64,000 nucleotides of DNA from the NCBI GenBank assembly GCA_948144175.1, contig CANXME010002518.1:137479-201478 (forward strand). Reading direction: 5' to 3'. Shown here piece after piece: positions 29,649-39,500 of this stretch. The stretch comes from Closterium sp. NIES-65. Lineage: Eukaryota; Streptophyta; Zygnematophyceae; Desmidiales; Closteriaceae. Both the position numbers and the translations under genes were made by a program. Position 1 is the stretch's first letter; the number at the start of each line of letters is the position of its first letter. The notes under the pieces are model-generated. The model searched no databases, was not told the origin of the DNA, and saw only the letters and a program-made list of their open reading frames with translations.

Positions 29649-30732
29649 TGCGGAGATAACTGCTGCAACGGAAGCTAGGCTATGGGCTAGGCATGTGTGC
29701 TTGTTTGATCTCTGCATTCATTCACTTAGTCGTTTCCTTGTGTTCACGCTGCTTGCTAGTTCACGGGGAGAAATGGCAAGAGTTTCACTAGGAAAACATG
29801 ACAACAATGATAGCAACAACATTGGCATCACAGACTACATCAGTGCTAGCTAGGCTGCTGGTCGACCTCCAGCACAGCACGGTCGACCGCGCTCCAGCGC
29901 AGCAGCGCTCGCACCGCTCCAGCGTTGCAGAGTAGCGGTTCGCCAACGTTGCAAGTCCACGGTGTGCCAGCGCTGCACCAAGTCGGCTGCACAGCGTTGC
30001 ACCCGCACGACAACGGTACACGTGCTTCGCAGGTGCGCGCAGCTGGTTGGCGCTCCACACCTTGTCACGAGCACAGCGCAGACGCCTGGCAGATTCCACG
30101 CCAGTGACTGCGCCCACCAGCCACGTCGACCTCGGGATACCACCTCCGAGGTCAGCATCGCAGACTCCACCTTGGCGACACTTGCGCACGTCGCCCGGGT
30201 ATCCCGGTCGACCGGGCAACGACGCCTGGCCGACCAGCGCAGTCCGTAGCCGGCCACGCATGCCCGGCGTCCCCAGTCCGGCGTCCAGGCGCCCATGACA
30301 CCTTCCGAACCTCCAGGTCGGCGTCCCTCCTCCCAGGACGCCGACCAGACGCCCAGGTCGGTGTGTGGGCCCCCTGAGACGCCCAGGTCGGCGTCTGGAC
30401 CCCAGGGCGCCGTGCAGACGCCTAGGTCGGCGTCTGTCCTTCCAGAAGGCCGTGCAGGCGCCCACGACGTCGACCAGGCGCCCGGGTAGTCGTGGCGACG
30501 CCCAGCTCGGCGTCTAGCTTCCCAGGACGCCGTCCAGGCGTCCGGGACACCAACCAGGCGTCCAGGGCGGCGTCCTCCTGCTCGGCGCCCTCCAATCAGG
30601 CGCCCTCCAGCTGGGCGCCCTTGCAGTGGCCCCCGTGCCCACTGCTGCAGGTCGGTTGCAGCCCCCGCACATCCGACCACAAGGTTGGCTCCGCCCAAGC
30701 GAGGACGGGGCCTTACAACGCTCCCGTTGACA
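29649..30732 (-). repeat. 5' LTR of long-LTR copia (1084 bp)
   Basis: Same length as 23153-24236, with scattered substitutions (four in the first 90 or so bases). It ends CCCGTTGACA followed by the duplicated GTCAC. Confidence 0.92.
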
Positions 30733-30737
30733 GTCAC

Positions 30738-32074
30738 AGCATACATGGCAGCAAGGATAGCATCATAGTCAAGATCAAAGATGGCAACCCCCGCCCTAGA
30801 CAGATCTCCCCAGCGAGGGATCTCTGACGCCTCAGGGAACTGGTGACGCCACGCGTCCGTCAAGCGGCCGAAGCAGCGCTGGGTGGAGTGCGGGCCCCCG
30901 CACTACTCACCAGCGCGGTCGCCGGTACGGAGGACGTAAGTGCAGGGACCAGTACCCCCACCGCGCAGCGTACCACTCACGAAGCTGCTGAGGGGACAGG
31001 GTCTCACGACCGCGCTGCTGGTGCTGGCGCGGACCACCACCGGACCCACTCCTGTGCACAGAGTCGCGACCAGCTCCACCGCCGCCTCCGCCGCCGCCTC
31101 CGCCGCCTCCGCCACCTCCGCCACCTCCGCCGCCTCCGCTCCCTCCGCCACCACCGCCGCCTCCTCCACCTCCACTGCTGCCACCGCCGCCGCCACCCCC
31201 GCCACCACTCCCACCACCACCCCTACCCCCTCCACTGCCACCACCACCACCTCCACCACCCCCGCTAGCCCCTCCAGCTCCCTTGCCCCCCTTGCCCTTG
31301 CCGGTGCGGCGTCTCCCGCTAGGGGCGGACGCAGCGCCGACCTCGTAGAAACCAACGAGGTCGGCAGCAGCAGCAGAAGCAACAGAGGGCAAGAGGGGGG
31401 AGGGGGAACACCCCTCAAAGACGGGGGTGCGAGGGTCACCACGAGAGGCTCCTACAGCGACTATGCTCTTCTCTGCTGCTAGGAGGCGCTCCTCGAGGAG
31501 GTCAACGGTGAGTGTGGTCGGGCAAACTGAGAGGAAGTGGTCCCTGACTAAGCGAAGAGAGTCAGGGAGCCGTGTGACTATGTAGTAGAGGGTGATGTAC
31601 ATGGGGGGGGGGGGCTCTTGGCGCACAACTCAGTGGGAAGTGCAGCGCAGTAGCGAGTGTCACTAGTGTGGAGGTGCGTAATGAGGTCAGCGACTGTGGG
31701 AAAGACAGCAAGGTCAGGGAAGAGGTACGGTAGCATGAGGCGGCTCAGTGCAGCAGTGACAGGGAAGAGTAGCGTGCAACTACAGCGTCGTACAAGGTCT
31801 GAGCTCTCTTGTACTGGCTAAAGTGCGCACGCTTAGTGGTCGGTAAGTGGCGACGCACAGCAAGACGGGCAGCAGCATCGCGTGTGGCCCATTGTGAGCG
31901 AACAGTGCTGTCAGCAGTGGCAGGCGGGGCAGGGGAGGCAACAGAGGTGAGGTCGAACAGGGAGAGGCCGTCTGCCCTATTGCACTGGAGGAACAGCTGG
32001 AGGTCATCGACCTAGACCTCAAAGTCAACAGCACGACCCTTAGTATCAAAGGTAAGAACACTGGGGGTAGCCAT
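30738..32074 (-). pseudogene. copia copy 4 gag
   Basis: Start Met at 32074 (MATPSVLTF). It contains a TAG for Trp in EVWVDDL, a frameshift near 31750, a readable middle (RLPDSLRLVRDHFLSVCPTT), a long Gly-run (31070-31280 on the DNA) and SPQQLREWYAARW, then another frameshift before the Cys/His cluster. It ends at AAMYAVT, where the long-LTR copia inserted. It is the counterpart of 35391-36760. Confidence 0.82.
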
Positions 32075-33050
32075 GACTGCAGTGGCCTAGCAAGGAGTGA
32101 GCTCACCAGTCGAAGTAAGTAGGGCATGGGCGCGCCGGTAGGACGAGGAGCGGCTCGACGGCAGGGCGGCTCGGCTGCTAAGTGGCTCGGCTGCTGGGCG
32201 GCTCGACTGCTGGGCGGCTCGGCTGCTGGGCGGCTCGGCGGTTCGGCCACTGAGCGGCTCGGCGGCTCGGCTGCTGGGCGGCTCGGTGGCTCGGCTGCTG
32301 GGCGGCTCGGCTGTTGGGCGGCTCGGCGGCTCTACTGCTGGGCTGCTTGGTAGGGGCGGCGTTGGGGCCGTTAGGGGCGGCGACGGGGCCGCTTAGAGAG
32401 GGGAGCGGCGACGGGGCCGTGTAGTGGCGGCGACACGGCCGCTTAGAGGCAGCGACAGGGCTGCGTAGGGGCGGCAACGGGGCCGCTTAGGGTCGGCGAC
32501 GGGGCCGCTTAGGGGCAGCGACGGGGCCGCTAGGGGGCAGCGACGAGGCCGCTAGGGGCGGCGACGGTGCCGCGTATGGGCGGCGACGGGGCCGCGTAGG
32601 GTGAGAGGCGGCGACGGGGCCGATAGGGGCGGCGACGTGGCCGCTAGGGGCGGCGACGGGGCCGCGTAGGGGCGGCGACGGGGCCGCGTAGGGTGAGAGG
32701 CGATGACGGGGCCGCTAGGGGCAGCGACGGGGCCGCTAAGGGCGGCGACGGGGCCGTGGAGGGGCGGCGACAGGGCCGCGTAGGGGCGGCGACGGGGCCG
32801 CGTAGGGTGAGAGGCGGCGACGAGGCCGCGTAGGGTGAGAGGCGGCGACGGGGCCGCTAGGGGCGGCGACGGGGCCGCTAAGGGCGGCGACGGGGCCGCG
32901 TAGGGGCGGTAACAGGGCCGCTTGGGGGCGGCGACGAGGCCGCTCGGGGCCACTAGGGGCCTGGAAAGGGCGGCAAAAAGGCGCGCCTCGGGCAGGAGCG
33001 ACTGGCGCTCCGGTCAGAAAGGAAGTTTTCAGTGGTGGGCCCAAGGAAGC
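32075..33050 (-). repeat. tandem-repeat leader of copia copy 4
   Basis: 32150-32345 holds GGCGGCTCGGCTGCTG-type units. 32345-32960 holds about 25 units of GGCGGCGACGGGGCCGCGTAGG form, 18-24 bp each. The sense strand has almost no ATG (one, near 32126). Confidence 0.85.
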
Positions 33051-33066
33051 GTTCCCACTAGGGAAC
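33051..33066 (-). ncRNA. hairpin next to the primer site, copia copy 4
   Basis: GTTCCC-ACTA-GGGAAC, identical to 16031-16046 and the complement of 34394-34409. Confidence 0.6.
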
Positions 33067-33068
33067 CT

Positions 33069-33079
33069 GCTCTATACCA
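33069..33079 (-). promoter_or_regulatory. primer-binding site of copia copy 4
   Basis: The minus strand reads TGGTATAGAGC, one base short of the initiator-Met site. Confidence 0.8.
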
Positions 33080-33203
33080 TGTGAAGAATGAGGAATGAAT
33101 GAACTAGCACAAAGTTGGGTACAAGTAGGAAACCCTAGGAAACTGTACCCCATAGTGTCTACCCCACTATAGCCTACACAATCTATATAATATGAGTTTT
33201 ACA
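33080..33203 (-). repeat. 5' LTR of copia copy 4 (124 bp)
   Basis: The plus strand reads TGTGAAGAATG...GAGTTTTACA, three differences from 18269-18392. Confidence 0.92.
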
Positions 33204-33208
33204 GATAT

Positions 33209-33962
33209 GAACTTCCAGGACCAGGGACAGCTGATCGGAAAGTTCATTCACGGGCTAAGCCAGCCCATGCAACAGGAGGTACAGGTGCACGTGTTTGAGC
33301 TGGGGCCAGAAGCCATGCTGAAGGATGCGTACGAGATCATCAAACGCTTGGAAACCGGGCGTCGGCTCTATGAGGTGGAGCGCATAGTGGATAGAGGACC
33401 AGAGAGAAGGCGGCCGGCGTTGGCAACGACTTCCGCATACCCGGAACTGGAAGATAGAGGGAGAGAGGAAGCTCAACGCTTCCACAACTGCGGGCTACCA
33501 GGGCACCTACGAAGGGATTGTCATAACCTGGCGGCGTGTTCGTTGTGCAGGAGCCGCGATCATATGCGACGGGAGTGCCCAGGAGCGCCAGTCTGCGCTC
33601 GTTGCGGGCGGAGGCGCTACTAGGAGGCAGATTGCTACGAGAACCGAAGGGAGCGACGGGGGACAGAAGGAGGAGAGGATAGGCAGGCCACCATGGCGTG
33701 CCTGCGGGCGCAGCTAGCGGATCCAGAGGCAGCAGAACAGAAGCAACCCGAAATGGTGGCGCAGGAGGAGGAAGAGCCGAATGAGCCGGAATTCATGTTG
33801 ATGGCCCAGCTAGCCCGAGATCGGGAAGAATTGGGCTTGAGGGGAGCTGCGCAAAGACAGCTGTTTCGGGAGGATGAACGGCGGGAAGACGGGCCGAGGA
33901 GGAGACCAGCGAGAGTGTGGAGGCGGAAGGGGCAGTATATCGGCACCCGCAAGAATGAATGA
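33209..33962 (+). pseudogene. GY2 gag C-terminal part with zinc knuckles
   Basis: This continues gag in frame after copia copy 4. Three knuckle-like motifs follow in 33479-33640. The first has lost its first Cys (FHNCGLPGHLRRDC). The second is intact (CSLCRSRDHMRREC). The third has Tyr for His and a TAG (33621-33623) inside it. A Glu/Gln-rich tail to TGA 33960-33962 follows. In the third knuckle, His to Tyr (CAC to TAC) is again a C-to-T change. Confidence 0.8.
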
Positions 33963-34254
33963 TCTGTCAAGCTACGGTCCAAACGATTGAACCAGGGGCG
34001 ATCACAGTTGGGGGGTTAAAAGCTCAACGGGCGATTCTGGATACTGAGGCAGCGCATGTGCTTATCGTGAGGCGGTTGGCGGAGAAGTTACAGCTGCACA
34101 AGCCAGGGCGACTGATAGCAGAACGATACCTGCTGATGACCGCAGACCGCAGGGAAGCGAAGTGGATGCCCAAGACCTGGCAGTCCATGGTGCTGATGCT
34201 TAGTCGAGGGACCCCGGAGGAATGCACGCTGAGGGTATACAGCGGAGTGTCAGA
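33963..34254 (+). pseudogene. GY2 aspartic protease, N-terminal part
   Basis: Read one frame off from gag. AILDTEAAHVLIV aligns with the retropepsin ILDTGA box, with Glu for the invariant Gly (34038-34056), which should destroy activity. It continues LAEKLQLHKPGRL to LRVYSGVS, is cut by copia copy 5, and resumes at 41669 (ESEDFDLLIEGG). Confidence 0.7.
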
Positions 34255-34380
34255 TGTCAGATTTATATGACATAGCTACTGTAGGTTATAGTGGGGTAGC
34301 ACATATGGGGTACAGCTTTCTGGGGTTTGTACTTGTACCCAACTTTCCCTTAGTCATTTCATTCTCGTTCTCTTTTCTCA
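34255..34380 (+). repeat. 5' LTR of copia copy 5
   Basis: TGTCAGATTTATATGAC...TCTTTTCTCA. TTTATATGA near its start is the only TATA-like stretch. Confidence 0.93.
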
Positions 34381-34391
34381 TGGTATTGAGC
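34381..34391 (+). promoter_or_regulatory. primer-binding site of copia copy 5
   Basis: TGGTATTGAGC, an initiator-Met-type site. Confidence 0.82.
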
Positions 34392-34393
34392 AG

Positions 34394-34409
34394 GTTCCCT
34401 AGTGGGAAC
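34394..34409 (+). ncRNA. hairpin next to the primer site, copia copy 5
   Basis: GTTCCC-TAGT-GGGAAC in sense orientation, 6-bp perfect stem, a few bases after the primer site. Confidence 0.6.
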
Positions 34410-35390
34410 TGTTCCTAGGGCCCACCGACTTTTTTTTCCTGCCCGGGGCGTGTCTCGCCCCTGCCCGAAGCGCGCTTAGGGTCGCGCCTTCCCTAGCGGC
34501 CCCGTCGCGTCGCCCTTAGCGGCCAATCGCGCCGCCCTTAGCGGTTCCGTCGAGCCGCCCTTCGCGGCCGCGTCGCGCCGCCCCTTCGTGGCCCCATCGC
34601 GGCCCCGTCGTACCGCCCTCAGCGGCCCGTCGCCGCCCTCCCCCTGTGGCGCGTCGCCGCCCTTTCACCTACGGCCCCGTCGCCGCCCTTACAACTGCCC
34701 CGTCCCTGCCCTTGCAGCGGTCCCGTCGCCGCCCTCCCCTTACGGCCCGTCGCCTCCCTCCCCTTACGGCCTGTCGCCGCCCTTACAGCGGCCCCGACGC
34801 CGCCCTTATAGCGGCCCCGTCGCCGCCCTTACGGCAGCCCCGTCGCCGCCCTCCCCTTACGTCCCGTCGCCGCCCTTTCAGCGGCCCCACCGCCTTCTTC
34901 AGCGGCCCCGTCGCCACCCCTGCAGCGGCCTCGACGCCGCCCCTTCAGCGGCCCTCCCGCCGCCTCCTCTGTGGCCCCGTTGCCGCTCACTTCAGCGGCC
35001 CCGCCGCCCCTCGCGGCCCCGCCTTCCTTAGCGGCACAGCCGCCCAGCAGCCGAGCCGCCGAGCAGCCGAGCCGCCCAGCAGCCGAGCCGCCAAGCCGCC
35101 CAGCAGCCGAGCCGCCAAGCCGCCCAGCAGCCGAGCCGTCGAGCCGCCCAGCAGCCAACCGCCGAGCCGCCGAGCCGCCGAGCAGCCGAGCCGCCAAGCA
35201 GCCCAGCCGCCCAAGCCGAGCCGCCGAGACGCCCAGTCACCGAGCCGCCGAGCCGCCCAGTTGCCGAGCCGCCGAGCCGCCGGACTGCCCGAGCCGCCGG
35301 ACTGCCCGAGCCGCCCTGTCCGGTAAGAGCAGCGCCTCTGTCACTGCACTGCCCTTACCCTACCGTTCGCGCTGCTAGTCTACTGCTGTC
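34410..35390 (+). repeat. ATG-free tandem-repeat leader of copia copy 5
   Basis: 34480-35030 carries CCCGTCGCCGCCCTTACGG-type units. 35035-35310 carries CCGAGCCGCCCAGCAG units. I find no ATG from the primer site to the gag start at 35391, although the leader is nearly 1 kb long. Open frames in all phases are compositional (Pro/Ser/Arg/Ala). Confidence 0.85.
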
Positions 35391-36767
35391 ATGGCTACCC
35401 CTAGTGTCCTCGCTTTTCACGCTGAGGGTCGGGCCATTGACTTTGACGTCTGGGTAGATGACCTGCAGCTTTTCCTACAGTGCGATAGGGCAGACGGTCT
35501 CTCCCTCTTTGACCTCACCTCTTGCGCCTCTCCTGCCCCTGCTGCTGATGCTGACGCCACTGTTCGCTCACAGTGGGCCACACGCGATGCTGCTGCACGT
35601 CTTGTTGTGCGTCGCCACCTGCCTACCTCTGAGCGTGCGCACTTTAGTCAGTACAAGAGTGCTCAGACCTTGTACGATGCTGTAGTTGCACGCTACTCCT
35701 CCCCTGCCAGTGCTGCACTGAGCCGCCTCATGCTACCGTACCTCTTCCCTGACCTTGCTGCCTTTCCCCCAGTCGCTGACCTCATTACGCACCTCCGCAC
35801 TAGTGACACTCGCTACCGCGCTGCGCTTCCTGCTGAATTCTGCGCCAAGAACCCCCCCGCCATGTACATCACCCTCTACTACATAGTCACCCGGCTCCCT
35901 GACTCTCTTCGCGTAGTCAGGGACCACTTCTTCTCAGTTTGCCCCACCACTCTCACCGTTGACCTCCTCGAGAAGGCCCTCCTAGCAGCAGAGAAGAGCA
36001 TAGTAGGTGTAGGAGCCTCTCGTGGTGACCCTCGCACCCCCATCTTTGAGGGGTGTTCCCCCTCCCCCCTTTTGCCCTCTGTTGCCTCTGCTGCTGCGGC
36101 CGACCTCGTTGAGCTTGAGTCGGTCGGTGCGGCGTCTACCCATAGCGGGAGACGCCGCCCTGGCAAGGGCAAGGGGGGCAGGGGCGCTGGAGGAGCTACC
36201 GGGGGCGGTGGAGGAGGCGGTGGAGGCGATGGAGGGGGTGGGGGTGGCGGTGGGGGTGGTGGCGGGGGTGGAGGTGTCGGTGGCGGCAATGGAGGCGGAG
36301 GCGGCGGCGGCGGTGGCGGTGGGAGCAAAGGTGGCGGAGGTGGCGGCGGTGGAGGAGGCGGTGGCGGTGGAGGTGGAGCTGGTCGGGGTGGCGCTGCACA
36401 GAGGGTCGGCTCCGGTGGTGGTCAGCGCCAGCAGCAGCAGCACCTGCAGCGCACCGGTGACATCCCCCCCCCCCCTCAGCAGCTCCGTGAGTGGTACGCT
36501 GCACGCCAGTGGGGTGGGGGTACTGGTCCGTGCACCTACGTCCTACGCACCGGCAACCGCGCAGGTGAGCAGTGCGGGGGTGCTCACTCCACCCAGCGCT
36601 GCTTTGGCCGCCTGACGGACGCTTGGCGTCACCTGTTCCCGGAGGCCACTGAGGTCCCCCGCTGGGGCGAGCTTTCTAGGGCGGGAGTAACTGTCTTTGA
36701 CCTTGACTTTGATGCTATTCTTGCTGCCATGTATGCTGTGACTATTAGTGATGAGGGTGACTGTTAC
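35391..36767 (+). CDS. copia gag, small-LTR family (complete)
   Basis: It starts at the first ATG after the leader (MATPSVLAFHAEGRAIDFDVW). It has a copia gag helical region (LFLQCDRADGLSLFDL, LPYLFPDLAAFPPVADLITHL, YIVTRLPDSLRVVRDHF), then a basic GRRRPGKGKGG patch, a Gly run of about 70 residues (36190-36395), a Gln run, and PQQLREWYAARQW. Instead of a standard CCHC knuckle it has C-X13-C-X3-H-X4-C (codons at 36531, 36573, 36585 and 36600). This is likely the nucleic-acid-binding element, by inference. It runs in frame into the protease. Confidence 0.88.
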
Positions 36768-38279
36768 CGGTGTTTTCCGCCCGACCCGAGCATTGAGACT
36801 GCTGCTCTAGGTACTGGTGAGGCTGCTGCTCTAGGTGCTAGCGAGGCTGCTGCTCTTGGTGCTCGTGCGTCTGCTCCCTCAGGTGCTGGTGAGTCTGCTC
36901 TCTCAGGTACTGCGTCGGCTTCGGCCTCCCACACCTTCACCCTTGACTCGGGGGCTTCTCGCTCCTTCTTTCGAGACCGCACCACACTCACGCCGCTTGG
37001 CCGGCCACTTGCAGTCTCTCTGGCAGACCCCTCTAGGGGTCCTGTCCTTACTCACTACTCCACTGTCCTCCCGTGTCCGGCGGCCCCCTCTGGCACCCTG
37101 TTTGGTCTTTACCTCTTCTGGTTCTCTACAAACTTGGTGAGTGGTGCTGACCTACAGGATGCGGGGGTTCACCACTTCACTCCTGCGAGTCAGCGGGTGA
37201 CCCACTGCACGGACGCTCGGACAGGCCGACACCTGGCCACGTTTATACGTCGGCCGGGGTCGAGCCTGTACACACTGACCACTGAGTCTCCTCCAGTCAC
37301 TACGTCTGGTCAGGTAGCTGCGTCAGGTCAGGTGTTTGCTGCAGCGTCCAGGTCTGGTCCTGAGTCTGCCCCCTGCTCGTGTCGCCTCCTGTCTCACGAG
37401 ACTCTCCTCTGGCACCACCGCCTTGGTCACCCCTCCCTGCTTCGTCTCCGAGGCATGGGCTCTCGTGTCCTTGTCTCTGGTCTTCCCCGGTCCCTCCCTC
37501 CCCTTCCTCCTGGGCCTGGCCCTACCTGCGTCCCCTGTGTCGAGGGGCGGCAGCGGGCTGCCCCTCACTCCTCCCAGTTTCCTCCGACAGAGGCCCCGCT
37601 GCAGACGCTTCACATGGACGTGTGGGGCCCGGCCCGCGTCCGTGGACAGGGTCACGAGCGCTACTTCCTGCTGGTGGTTGACGAGTACTCGCGTTACACC
37701 ACAGTCTTCCCCTTGCGCAGCAAGGGTGTTGATCGACTGGATCCGCGCAGCTCGTCTCCAGCTCAGGCAGAGCTTCAGCTCAGACTTTCTTGTTCTGCGT
37801 CTGCACTCTGACAGAGGCGGAGAGTTCTCCTCTGGCCTTCTGCGAGGCTACTGTCGTGCACGAGGCATCCGCCAGACCTTTACGCTTCTGGACTCTCCAC
37901 AGCAAAATGGGATTGCTTAGCGCCGCATTGGCATGGTCATGGATGTCGCTCGTACGTCCATGATGCATGCGGCTGCCCCCCATTTTCTGTGGCCGTTTGC
38001 GGTTCGGTACGCAGCGCATCAGATCAACCTTCACCCCAGGGTCTCCATGCCGGAGACCTCCCCAGCGATGCGTCTGCGTTCCGTGTCTGGGGATCTCGGG
38101 CGTTTGTCCGCGACTTGTCTGCGGACAAACTGTCCCCTCGCGCTGCTCCTTGCGTCTTCCTTGGCTTCCCCCCTGACGCGCCAGGGTGGCAGTTCTACCA
38201 CCCCACCTCTCACCGTGTTCTGTCCTCCCAGGACGTCCCGTTAGACGAGTCGGTCCCCTACTACCGTCTCTTCCCCTAA
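36768..38279 (+). pseudogene. copia protease and integrase with two compensating deletions
   Basis: The protease box LDSGASRSFFRD is intact (36942 onward), as are HHRLGHPSLLRLRGM, CVPC and HMDVWGP. Near 37727 a 14-bp deletion between GGTG repeats shifts the frame in the integrase after LRSKG. A TAG at 37918-37920 replaces Glu of GIAER, the catalytic Glu. Near 38067 a 25-bp deletion brings the frame back. TAA at 38277-38279 replaces Tyr. The integrase is therefore non-functional. Confidence 0.88.
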
Positions 38280-39500
38280 CGCACTCCGTCCCTCCCCCCG
38301 CCACCGCTCTTCCTTGTGCCAGGTCCCCCCCCGGTAGACCCCCCCCCCCCTCAGGGTCCTGCCCCTTCAGGTGTGTCCGAGGTAGACGAAGTCGAGCCTG
38401 TCGAGGTTACTCGTGACTCTGGTGCTGCTGAGGGTGCTGAGCCTGGGGGTGCTGACTCTGGGGGTGCTGAGCGTGTGGGTGCTATTCCTGGGGGTGCTGA
38501 GCCTGAGGGTGCTACTACTGGGGGTGCTGAGCCTGGGGGTGCTGAGCCTGGGGATGCTACCACTAAGGGTGCTGAGACTGGGGGTGCTGAGCCTGGGGGT
38601 GCTACGCCTGGGGGTGCTGAGCCTGGGGGTGCTACGCCTGGAGGTGCTGCGCCTGGGGGTGCTGAGCCTGAGGGAGCTGGGCCTCCTCGTGTGGCGTCTG
38701 GCGGTGCTGGGCCTGGAGGTTCTCCGGGTGCTTCGTCTTGGCGGGAGCCACTCTCTCCACAAGAGCTGCGCGAGTGGTTTGCCCGGCGCTGGAGGCGTGC
38801 TGCTGGAGCTGGAGGTTCTTTGGGTGCTGAGGGTGCTAGTGCCGCGGGTTCTGGAGGTGCTCGTACTGGGAGTACTAGAGCTGCTGGGCCTGCGGGAACG
38901 ACTGGAGCTGGAGCTGCTGAGGGTGTTGGCGCTGAGGCTACTGCTGTCGGTCCTAGAGGCGGTCCTGCTGGGGGTGCTACTGGTGCTGCTGGAGGTACTG
39001 GAGCTGGGGGTGTTGCTGGCGCTAGTGCTGCCGCTGGGGGTACTGGTGCTGTCCCTGCTGTGTCTGGAGTCGCCGCGCGGCCTCGGCCGTACTTCGTTCC
39101 GCTCCTTCAGCAGGTTCTTGGTCTCCCGCCTTCAACTGCTCCTCCTCCTCCCTTAGAGTGTCCACAGCCTGTCGTGTCACAGTTACAATTATAGCCGGCC
39201 TCCCCACTGCCTGCTCCTTCTCCCTACACTGGTCCTACTGGAGGTCTTGCTGAGCGTCGTAAGCCTGCGTCTTGCCCTGCTTCGCCTGTCTGTCCTGCTC
39301 GCACTAGTGGTCGTGCTCCGCGTCAACGTCCTCCTCCTGTCCCTGGCACACACCGGATGTCTCTACGTCCGTCCACTGCTCCTCTGCGTGCCCCTTTGCC
39401 TTCTCCTCGTGAGTCCTCTCTTCCTGATCTTGCCAACCAGGAGTTGGTCTCTCTTCGTGCTGCCAGTCCTACTGTCACGCGTCTCCTTGCTACTGTCGTG
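38280..39500 (+). pseudogene. copia integrase-RT linker
   Basis: Pro-rich start, pentapeptide array (38430-38690), SPQELREWFARRW, Gly/Ala/Thr-rich stretch, and ARPRPYFVPLLQQVLGL. TAG at 39192-39194 stands for Gln of copy 4. It is the same frame as gag and RNase H. Confidence 0.8.
38430..38690 (+). repeat. pentapeptide-coding tandem repeat, copia copy 5
   Basis: About seventeen 15-base units (CCTGGGGGTGCTGAG and variants) encode G-A-E-P-G-type repeats. Confidence 0.88.

Larger units (their letters stand above)
23153..30732 (-). mobile_element. long-LTR Ty1/copia element (1084-bp LTRs) inserted in copy 4
   Basis: LTRs 23153-24236 and 29649-30732 are each 1084 bp with TG...CA ends, flanked by a perfect TSD GTCAC (23148-23152, 30733-30737). 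The minus strand encodes gag, zinc knuckle, protease, integrase, reverse transcriptase and RNase H in copia order. The pol frame is broken only by TAG at 26850 and 25029; gag has three more stops. It is a separate family from the small-LTR copias by LTR, linker and domain sequence. Confidence 0.93.
18269..33203 (-). mobile_element. copia, small-LTR family, copy 4 (interrupted by a long-LTR copia)
   Basis: The 124-bp LTRs at 18269-18392 and 33080-33203 differ at three positions. The TSD GATAT is perfect (18264-18268, 33204-33208). Gag, protease, integrase, linker, reverse transcriptase and RNase H are all present on the minus strand once the insert 23153-30732 is removed. Pol is one frame with four stops; gag is more damaged. 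Confidence 0.93.

Noticed and set aside
34588-35378. Overlapping Pro/Arg/Ala-rich open frames before copia gag
   Set aside because: Repeat leader without its own ATG context. All three phases are open because the units lack stops.
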